Origin: JBARDN01 sp050736695
Lineage (GTDB): Bacteria; Desulfobacterota; Binatia; Binatales; Binataceae
NCBI GenBank assembly: GCA_050736695.1
Contig: JBOHWH010000030.1
Coordinates: 1-64,000 of the forward strand
Length of the DNA: 64,000 nt
Reading direction: 5' to 3'
Positions 18,141-25,213 of the stretch are shown piece by piece. The notes under the pieces were generated by a model. The model did no database searches. It was not told the origin of the DNA and saw nothing but the letters and a program-made list of their open reading frames with translations. The translations under genes and the position numbers were made by a program. Each line of letters opens with the position of its first letter. The first letter of the stretch is position 1.

Positions 18141-18668
18141 ATGTCGACAACGGTGCGAAGGTGGTGTAGATACTTCTTCTTACCGGGAGCAATTCTAGGT
18201 CTCGCTTTTGCCTTGATTGGCTGGATTTTGCCGGGTAGACCAATCGGTCTTGGGAGCCTCATCGCTGGGGCATTTGTCGCGCTCTACTACGGAAGCCTTG
18301 TCATGACTCTCGGATTCTTCGTCGATCTGCCGAAGAACCCAATTGAAGACCCCACCGTGCGGACGATAGCCGCCACCATTGCTTTTCTTGCATGGGTGCT
18401 TAGCCTAGTTACATCGATCATGTATCGGACGGAAGTTTACGCAGCCGTGGGATTTATTCCGTTGCTGCTCGCGATCGGTATCATTTGGGAACAGCGTAGC
18501 GATGAAGTTCGTTTAGCGATTGGTATTTCAGGCCTTGTTTTAATGATTGGCGCCATGAGGATCGTCGGGATTGAAATGATTGTTTTTGTGCCCTTTACAC
18601 TGGCGATGATCTACTACGCGGGCTTAAAGCTTCGCGAGGGCTATCACTTAGGTACAAAGATGCCGTGA
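18141..18668 (+). CDS. Multi-pass membrane protein, possible immunity protein of tip 1
   Basis: A 175-residue protein with about five hydrophobic segments (for example FFLPGAILGLAFALIGWILP and AATIAFLAWVLSLVTSIMY). I do not recognise a family. It begins 27 bases after the Rhs tip 1 stop, on the same strand, which is where immunity genes of polymorphic toxins usually lie. Since tip 1 ends in hydrophobic segments, a membrane-located immunity protein would be consistent. Base composition is lower in GC than the flanking chromosome. Confidence 0.6.
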   Translation: MSTTVRRWCRYFFLPGAILGLAFALIGWILPGRPIGLGSLIAGAFVALYYGSLVMTLGFFVDLPKNPIEDPTVRTIAATIAFLAWVLSLVTSIMYRTEVYAAVGFIPLLLAIGIIWEQRSDEVRLAIGISGLVLMIGAMRIVGIEMIVFVPFTLAMIYYAGLKLREGYHLGTKMP

Positions 18669-18711
18669 GGAAACGAGGAGCATTCGCCCGCAAGATAGCC
18701 AATGCAATTTA

Positions 18712-20176
18712 TTGTCTGCCGTGCGGCTAGGATTGGGGGGTACCTCGGAGACGCGCGGGAGCCAGAGCGTCGGAATCGTTTACACCTCCGACGGCAGGGC
18801 GCAGACCCTTACGCTGCCCAACGGCGTCCGCATCGCGTACGGCTACGACGCGGACTCGCATCCGACCTCGATAAATTACAGCAGCACCGGCGCGGGCGCG
18901 CTCGGCGGCCTGACCTACGGCTACGACAATGACGGCAGGGTAAACAGCTTGGGCGGCTCACTCGCCAGCGTCAACCTGCCCGCCGCGATGACGGCGACTT
19001 ATGACAACGGCAATCAGCTCGCGACCTGGAACGGGAACGCGGCGACGACCGACGGCAATGGTAATCTGCTCGCCGATCCGTCAATCAGTTCGGCTTACAC
19101 GTGGAACGAGCGCAACCAGCTCTCAACCGCGACGGTCGGCGCCATGCAAAGCAGCTACGTCTATGATGCGCTGGGGAGGCGCGCAGGGCAGACGAGCGCG
19201 GCGGTGACCACGCAATACGTCTTTGATATGCTTAATGTCGCGCAAGAGCAGTTCTCGACCGGAGGTGTTGGCGACATGCTGCCGGGACTCGGCCTCGACC
19301 GGTATTTCTCGCGGACCGATTCGTCGGGAACCTCTGCTATCCTGACCGACAAGCTCGGCTCTACATTGGGAATGGTGAACTCCTCCGGCTCGATCGGCAC
19401 CGGATACCAGTACGGCCCTTTCGGACAAACGGCGAGCACCGGCTCATCGAGCACGAATCCTATTCAATACACGGGACGCGAGATGGACCCGACTGGGCTC
19501 TACTTCCTGCGCGCACGTTACTACAATCCCGTTCTCCAGATGTTCATCTCTCCAGACCCCGCCGGCCTTTTGGGGGGGGCAGGTCAATCTCTATGCGTAC
19601 GTCGGTAACATGCCCCTTAATTTCGTGGACCGCCTCGGACTCCAATACTCAGGTGGCGGCGGCGGAGGTGGTGACCCTCCGGGTCCGGGTACCTATGATG
19701 ACGGCTGTAACGGCTGCGAAACCAATCCAGGGGGAAATCCTGGATCCCCCGGGGGCGGTGCTGGAGGTGGCCCGGGCGCCCCAGGAGGGGATCCGGTCGC
19801 GATTGGTTCGTTGCCAGCGGCGGGACAAATCAGCCCCGGATCAGTGCCTGGCATTACAATCGGCAACTTGTCTCAAGTTACCTCCGGATTTAGCGCCACA
19901 TTAGGTAACGTTAATCTCGGGTATACCTTTGGCAAAGGATGGTCAGGCTCCGTTTTGGTAGGCGTAGCCATAGGGATTGGCTTTGAGTTTGGAATCAGCG
20001 ATCCATATGCGGGTATGCCAATAGGCGGGATCGATATTGGATTTGGACACAATCTCGGCATTACAGTTGGCCTTTCGAGGAGCTACCTCACAGGCGGAAC
20101 AGTCGTATCTTCCGTAACACTCGATACCGGCGCGTCCGCTGGGCTGCCTGTAGGATACGAGATACCGGTGTTTTAA
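18712..20176 (+). pseudogene. Orphan Rhs tip 2, frameshifted at a G8 tract
   Basis: The reading starts near 18712 and holds several YD-type repeats (SDGRAQTLTLPNG, YGYDADSHPTSINY, TYTWNERNQLST-like, YVYDALGRRAGQT). It continues through TGREMDPTGLYFLRARYYNP and DPAGLLGG. At the run of eight G (19572-19579) the frame breaks. With seven G the protein continues as QVNLYAYVGNMPLNFVDRLGL and then a glycine-rich C-terminal domain to 20176, with repeated glycine-rich strands (GVAIGIGFEFGISDPYAGMP). The core portion shared with tip 1 is nearly identical, while the C-terminal domains are unrelated. The N-terminus of a full Rhs protein is absent. Confidence 0.75.
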
Positions 20177-20196
20177 GAATCAGCGGGAGATTGTCG

Positions 20197-20475
20197 GTGA
20201 CTAAGCTGCTATTGAACATTCTATTCTGGAATTTCTTTACGCTAGCAGGGTGGCTACTCGTGATTGGTACGTATAAGAGATGGGAATGGCTGATCGATCC
20301 GCCTACTAAGTATTGGATGGTTTATTCGCAGTCCGCAATTAAACGAGTCTTCGGACGCCGTACAGTTGTTATTTTTACATATTCGTTGGCGGTAGCACTC
20401 ATCGTAGTTGGTATGTTCAGCCTGATACAAATCGGGATCTCAGCTACGCATGTGCCTGGGACCAGATTGGGCTGA
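20197..20475 (+). CDS. Small membrane protein, possible immunity protein of tip 2
   Basis: About 92 residues, with GTG start 20197 preceded by GGGAG (20184-20188); a TTG two codons earlier is also possible. Two hydrophobic segments are visible (LLLNILFWNFFTLAGWLLVIG and VVIFTYSLAVALIVVGMFSLI). No family is recognised. It lies 20 bases after the end of the tip 2 C-terminal domain, the usual position of a cognate immunity gene. GC content is low compared with the chromosome. Confidence 0.55.
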   Translation: MTKLLLNILFWNFFTLAGWLLVIGTYKRWEWLIDPPTKYWMVYSQSAIKRVFGRRTVVIFTYSLAVALIVVGMFSLIQIGISATHVPGTRLG

Positions 20476-20660
20476 CATGCGAAATCCTTCGAACTTTGAG
20501 AGTTGCAAGGGAAGATCCAAGGTGTCTTTACTTGCAATCGGCGCCAACAATGCGAAAAGCCACCTTGCTGCTTCGCCGCGACGGCCGCCAGTGAACTGAG
20601 GAACCACTGCTGAGGGAAAGAGTTGTTCCGCCAAAACAATGGAAAAGAAATAGCGGCGCT
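20476..20660. other. Low-GC spacer in Rhs region
   Basis: No reading frame or RNA is recognised. This is a spacer between the small membrane protein and the third Rhs fragment, with composition like the rest of the insert. Confidence 0.4.
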
Positions 20661-21101
20661 GTGGGCTGTATTCGAGACGGCAGGACGCAGACTCTCACGC
20701 TGCCCAACGGCGTCAGCATCGCGTATGGCTACGACGCGGACTCGGATCCAACCTCGATAAACTACAGCAACACCGGCGCCGGAGCGCTCGGCGGCCTGAC
20801 CTACGGTTACGACAACGACGGCAGGGTGAACAGCTTGGGCGGCTCACTCGCCAGCGTCAATCTGCCCGCCGCGATGACAGCGACCTACGACACCGGCAAT
20901 CAACTCGCGACCTGGAACGGGAACGCGGCGACGACCGATGGCAACGGCAACCTGCGTAGCGACCCGTCAGTGACCGGAACATACACCTGGAACGAACGCA
21001 ATCAACTATCAACCGCGACGGTCGGCGGCGTGCAAAGCAGCTTCCACTACGGTCAAATCCGCGACGCCGCCCAAATCGTCGCCGCGACCGCGAGTGAGTA
21101 G
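20661..21101 (+). pseudogene. Rhs core fragment 3 fused to the ParB tail
   Basis: A 146-residue open frame. Its YD-repeat part (about 20680-21042) is almost identical to codons 24-150 of tip 2, with GGLTYGYDNDGRVNSLGG and TYTWNERNQLSTATVGG. It stops mid-core at 21042. The frame then continues straight into the duplicated ParB tail (HYGQIRDAAQIVAATASE) inside repeat B. This is a recombination junction, not a natural fusion protein. No C-terminal toxin domain is present and no function is expected. Confidence 0.82.
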
Positions 21102-21206
21102 CGATCGCCGAATCGCGGCCCTGCGACGAAAGGCTCCTTCAGACGACGCGCGCCACGCCGGGGATGATGCGGATTGCCGCGCTTGATCCCCAACTGAGTA
21201 GCAGCA
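21043..21206 (+). repeat. 164-bp direct repeat, copy B
   Basis: This is the partner of 17101-17264. It holds a duplicated end of the ParB-domain gene and the genuine 3' end of the acyltransferase gene (to its stop at 21139 and beyond). Together the copies bracket the Rhs fragments exactly. Confidence 0.93.
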
Positions 21207-22389
21207 CGCCTGCGAAAACCAGCACTCCTTTCACAAATGCGGGTAGTGGCGCTTCGAGTATCGCCAACTGCAGCCATGAGACGAACATGTAGTGGATAAT
21301 GTACATCCCATATTCGTTTTCGCTCAGACTGTCGTAAACCCATCGGCGGCGAGTGGCGAAACGGATGAATAACGCGAGAAATGCGAACGACAGCGCGGCG
21401 CACGTGATCGCCCAAATGCCGCCGCCCACCGCGCCGACGATGGCGGTCGAAGCCCTCAGATCGGGATGGGTTATTACGATGAAGAAGAAAACCACGCTCA
21501 GGAAGAACACAACCAGTCCGCCTGCAACCCATCGACCCCAGTGACGCGCTAGAATTCCGTCGGGCGCGAGCAGGCCGCGATCAATTCCGTACGAGCCGAC
21601 GCCGATCCCGGCAATGAAATAAACTGCGTAATGGAACAGGCGCGAAGTCTGAAACTGGAATGGCCCGATGCTGGTCCAGTACCCCGCGCTGTAAATCATA
21701 GCCATCGGGATATAGACCGCGACTGAGATCGCCGTGAGGAGCAGGAAGAAACGAACTGGATGCATTCGCGCATTGGACGTGAGCCGGCCGACTACATCGC
21801 CGAACTTCGGCATCATCGCGAATATCGCGGCCGCTACGATATCGAAGGCAAGCAGCAGCCAGATGAACCACGCCGGTCCCGTCGGCCAGTCGCCAAAAGA
21901 CATCCACGCGTGAACGTAACCGGACAGCCCATGCTCTCCGGCCTGCAGGTAAGTGGGGTAGTAGGCGATTGGCGCGACCACCGCCGCGGCCACCAGGAAT
22001 GGGAGGCCGAGCCGGATCATCCGATCGCGGACGAAGGTCGAGCCGCCCTTGCGCCGCAGACTCGACCATACGAACAGTCCCGAGACGAAGAACATCAGCG
22101 ACATGAAGAAGTCGTCGTTGAAGCCGGTGAACAGGCTGAAGCCGACCCAATGCGCTTGTCGATCGATGACCGGGAATGCGCGCCACCATAGCGGCGGGAC
22201 CCCAAACTGTTTTCCAATCGGCGGCGGCGACTCGACATAGGCAAGCACCGAATGATGCGCCAGAACCAGCACCACCAGAAAGCCGCGAAGATATCCGAGC
22301 GCAAGGTTGTGCGCCGGGCCGGATCCGGGTTCAGGTTTAGTTGATGCCGGCGTAAAGGAGGCGATCGCTTCCGGAATCGAGGCCATCAC
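21139..22389 (-). CDS. Membrane acyltransferase (acyltransferase 3/OpgC-like)
   Basis: A 416-residue integral membrane protein with about ten hydrophobic segments. The N-terminal YLRGFLVVLVLAHHSVLAY has the R-x10-H arrangement of acyltransferase-3 enzymes, which O-acylate glycans or lipids. DDFFMSLMFFVSGLFVWSSLRRKG follows, and then NEYGMYIIHYMFVSW near the C-terminus as in OpgC-like members. The substrate cannot be named. It is convergent with the ParB-domain gene. Its 3' end supplied half of the flanking repeat, and the intact copy is this one. RNase G lies 28 bases upstream on the same strand, so the two may be co-transcribed. Confidence 0.85.
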   Translation of the reverse strand: MMASIPEAIASFTPASTKPEPGSGPAHNLALGYLRGFLVVLVLAHHSVLAYVESPPPIGKQFGVPPLWWRAFPVIDRQAHWVGFSLFTGFNDDFFMSLMFFVSGLFVWSSLRRKGGSTFVRDRMIRLGLPFLVAAAVVAPIAYYPTYLQAGEHGLSGYVHAWMSFGDWPTGPAWFIWLLLAFDIVAAAIFAMMPKFGDVVGRLTSNARMHPVRFFLLLTAISVAVYIPMAMIYSAGYWTSIGPFQFQTSRLFHYAVYFIAGIGVGSYGIDRGLLAPDGILARHWGRWVAGGLVVFFLSVVFFFIVITHPDLRASTAIVGAVGGGIWAITCAALSFAFLALFIRFATRRRWVYDSLSENEYGMYIIHYMFVSWLQLAILEAPLPAFVKGVLVFAGVLLLSWGSSAAIRIIPGVARVV

Positions 22390-22417
22390 TATGCCTCTTC
22401 CGCCCGGTCCGCGCCGT

Positions 22418-24124
22418 TTACGCTGCCGCCGGGGCCTGAGTTAGCTCGAATACTCCGGGCTCGAGGCCTTCTTTTGAGCGCAGGACGATCTTGGAGTCGA
22501 GCTTGTGCTCGAGCGTCTCCAGGTCTTTGGCGCCAGTGTCATAAAGATAGCGCGCGACTTCGGGACTGATCTTCACGATTATCATGTCGGTGTGCGGACG
22601 CCGGATCGTCTCGCGATAAATCCCGCGCAGCACTTCGGCCGCCAGCGTCGGTACCGATTTGATCACACGCCGCCCCTGGCATCGCGAACACTGCTCGGTC
22701 AGAAGAGCCTCAAGGCTGTCGCGGGTCCGCTTGCGCGTCATCTGGACGAGTCCCAACTCGGAGATTCTGAGCGCGCTGGTGCGCGCCTTGTCGCGACGCA
22801 GCGCCGCGGCCAGCGCCTCGCTGACTTTTTTGCGATCGGGATCGCGCGACATGTCGATAAAATCAACGATTATAATCCCGCCGATATTGCGCAGCCGGAG
22901 TTGCTTCACGACCTCGTCGGCCGCTTCCAGATTGGTCTTCAGGACGGTGTCATCCTGATTGTGCTTGCCGACGAAGCGTCCCGTGTTCACGTCGATCGCG
23001 GTCAATGCCTCGGCCTGATCGAATACCAGGTAGCCGCCCGACTTGAGCCACACCTTGCGATCGAGCGCGCGCTCGATCTGCGGTTCGATATTGAACTTGT
23101 CGAAGATCGGCTCGGACCCCTGATGGAGCATCGCGCGCGCGCGCAGCCGCGGCATATAGGTCTGCACGAATTGCACGATTCGGCTGTAGATATCAGGGTC
23201 GTCGCACCAAAGCCGCTCGACCTCGCTTGAGAACATATCGCGCACGGTGCGCAGCGCCACGTCGAGGTCGCTGTAGAGCATCGTCGCCGGGCGACTCGAC
23301 TCGTTGCGCTTCACGATCGAGTTCCAGGTCTTGGTCAGAAACGCGATATCGCGCTGGATCTCGCGGCGGCTGAGACCCTCGCACGCGGTGCGCACGATAA
23401 ATCCGCCCTGCGCGGGACGCACTTCGCTGACCGTTTCGCGCAGCCGCGCGCGCTCCTCCGCGCTCGCGATACGACGCGAGACTCCGAGATGATTGCTGGT
23501 CGGCGTGTAAACCAGGTAGCGTCCCGGCAGCGAAATCGACGAGGTCAGCCGCGCCCCCTTCGTCCCCATCGGCTCCTTCGCGATTTGGACGATTATCTCC
23601 TGGCCGCGATGAAGCTGCTGCTCGATCGGCAACCTGCTCCGCTGCGGCTCGTTGCGCTGATGACGCCGCCCTCCGCGGCGGCTGCGCCGTCCGCGTCCCT
23701 GCGGCGCGCCCTCGGCGGAAGCTGACGCGGGATCGTCGTCAGAGCGGGAAATCTCGCCCTCCGCGGCAATCTGCGCGGCGTCGAGCTCCTGCTCCAAAGG
23801 ATGTTCGCCGCCGTGGTCGCCATTTTGCGCCGCAAGTTCGTCGGTCTCGACGTCGCCCTCGCCGATAACTTCCGCCATCGAGCTGAACGCGTCGGCGCCG
23901 CCGTGGAAATCCGAGACGTGCAGGAAGCCGGCCTTCGCGAGCCCGATATCGACGAACGCCGCCTGCATCCCGGGCAAAACTCGCGTAACTTTGCCCTTGT
24001 AGATATTTCCGGCCAGTCCGCGATGAGCAGTGCGCTCCAAAAAAAACTCGGCCAGCGAATTGTCTTCCATTAGCGCCACGCGCACTTCGAGTGCGGAGGC
24101 GTTGATTACGATTTCACGTTTCAC
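22418..24124 (-). CDS. rng: Ribonuclease G/E family endoribonuclease
   Basis: A 568-residue Rne/Rng-family enzyme cutting single-stranded RNA in mRNA decay and rRNA maturation. Order: N-terminal MKREIVINASALEVRVALMED; S1 domain (GNIYKGKVTRVLPGMQAAFVDIG, GFLHVSD); DNase-I-like catalytic part with LTAIDVNTGRFVG and IIIVDFIDM, carrying the two metal-binding aspartates; and the zinc-link motif CSRCQG. The S1 domain is interrupted by about 90 residues that are first acidic and then Arg-rich (RGRRSRRGGRRHQR), about residues 85-165. The protein is therefore longer than RNase G (about 490). There is no long C-terminal degradosome scaffold as in RNase E. Confidence 0.93.
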   Translation of the reverse strand: MKREIVINASALEVRVALMEDNSLAEFFLERTAHRGLAGNIYKGKVTRVLPGMQAAFVDIGLAKAGFLHVSDFHGGADAFSSMAEVIGEGDVETDELAAQNGDHGGEHPLEQELDAAQIAAEGEISRSDDDPASASAEGAPQGRGRRSRRGGRRHQRNEPQRSRLPIEQQLHRGQEIIVQIAKEPMGTKGARLTSSISLPGRYLVYTPTSNHLGVSRRIASAEERARLRETVSEVRPAQGGFIVRTACEGLSRREIQRDIAFLTKTWNSIVKRNESSRPATMLYSDLDVALRTVRDMFSSEVERLWCDDPDIYSRIVQFVQTYMPRLRARAMLHQGSEPIFDKFNIEPQIERALDRKVWLKSGGYLVFDQAEALTAIDVNTGRFVGKHNQDDTVLKTNLEAADEVVKQLRLRNIGGIIIVDFIDMSRDPDRKKVSEALAAALRRDKARTSALRISELGLVQMTRKRTRDSLEALLTEQCSRCQGRRVIKSVPTLAAEVLRGIYRETIRRPHTDMIIVKISPEVARYLYDTGAKDLETLEHKLDSKIVLRSKEGLEPGVFELTQAPAAA

Positions 24125-24212
24125 TTGAGAATGGTTTTACCCCGCGCCACGCGGATCTTTCAATTTTGGTTTGCAAGTACGACAAGTACAGGTTGGGTTC
24201 GGATGGCGATTT

Positions 24213-24370
24213 TGCCTGATCGGGATAGGGCTGATGTGCCCGTCTGAAGTGCATTCTTCCTCCGCCCACGTCCTGCCCACCTGAGCGCCCGCGCCTCTTG
24301 GCGGATCATACGGAGCAGCCTTCTCGGGCGCAAGGCAATCCCCGATCAGCCTGATTTCACGGGCTTTTTT
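24213..24370 (+). ncRNA. Candidate structured RNA between rng and HNH gene
   Basis: Three nested helices can be drawn: 24216-24226 with 24338-24349 (11 bp, one bulge), 24236-24242 with 24325-24331 (7 bp with a U-G wobble valid only on the plus strand), and 24260-24264 with 24311-24315. An inner hairpin CGCC/GGCG lies near 24293-24304. A T6 run ends the segment (24365-24370). The long rod with internal loops resembles 6S-type or leader RNA. The start of the HNH gene follows 45 bases on. No family is recognised. Confidence 0.38.
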
Positions 24371-24415
24371 ATGTCGCCGCACTTGACAGCGCATCCGCAC
24401 GCCAGTAACCAAGTT

Positions 24416-25066
24416 ATGATGTCTTCCGCCGCACAGACATTCGCGCTACCGATGGGCGGCACCAGCGTTCTCAATACCAAAGTGCTGGTGCTGAACCGTT
24501 CGTACCTGCCGGTTCATGTTACCTCGGTAAAGCGCGCCTTCGCACTGCTCTATCAGGGCGTCGCGCGCGTGGTTGACGACCAGTATCGCACTTTCGATTT
24601 TGATTCGTGGCGCGATCTCGCGATCGACGTGCATCACGAGCGTTTGGGTATCGTGGGCGGATTTATTCGCGTGCCGCGCGTATTGTTGCTGACCGCCTAC
24701 GAGCGCGTCCCCAAGCGCCACGTGCGCTTTTCGCGCTTCAATATCTTCGCGCGCGACAACAACACCTGCCAGTACTGCGGCCGGCGGCTGCCGCGCACCG
24801 AGCTCAATCTCGACCACGTGATGCCGCGTTCGCGCGGCGGCACCTCGACTTGGGAGAACATCGTCTGCTCGTGTCATCACTGCAATCGCAGAAAGGGCGG
24901 ACGTACTCCGGAAGAGGCGGCAATGATGTTGATTCGCAGACCGCGCCGGCCCGAGTGGACGCCGTTCAGCGCTGAGATGTTTTCGCTCAGACGTTATCGC
25001 GAATGGATGCCGTTCCTGTCGCAGGTCGATAGCGCTTACTGGAATACCGAATTGATCCAAGGCTGA
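24416..25066 (+). CDS. HNH endonuclease
   Basis: A 216-residue protein (start ATG 24416 or 24419; an earlier in-frame ATG at 24371 sits in the T-run of the putative RNA). The N-terminal part has VLNTKVLVLNRSYLPVHVTSVKRA, typical of a widespread single-gene HNH family. The HNH/zinc core is CQYCGRRLP, then LNLDHVMPRSRGGTSTWENIV, then CHHCNRRKG. The family is conserved in many environmental bacteria as a free-standing gene of unclear role, possibly DNA repair or defence. No methylase or toxin partner is adjacent. Confidence 0.9.
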   Translation: MMSSAAQTFALPMGGTSVLNTKVLVLNRSYLPVHVTSVKRAFALLYQGVARVVDDQYRTFDFDSWRDLAIDVHHERLGIVGGFIRVPRVLLLTAYERVPKRHVRFSRFNIFARDNNTCQYCGRRLPRTELNLDHVMPRSRGGTSTWENIVCSCHHCNRRKGGRTPEEAAMMLIRRPRRPEWTPFSAEMFSLRRYREWMPFLSQVDSAYWNTELIQG

Positions 25067-25213
25067 CCACGCGGTTAGTCTGGGTGGTAAACCACTATGT
25101 CTCGGGCCTGCGTGGGGTTATCCACACGACGGGTTGGGGCGTACACTTGATCCTGGGCTAAGGGTCTGGGATAAGCGATCCAACGGTGGTGGTGTGGTGG
25201 AGGCGTCGGCAGT

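Noticed and set aside
25118..25126. Perfect DnaA box (TTATCCACA) upstream of smc
   Set aside because: A single 9-mer is expected about once in two such windows by chance. No box cluster, A/T-rich unwinding region or dnaA/dnaN is nearby, so it is not an origin.
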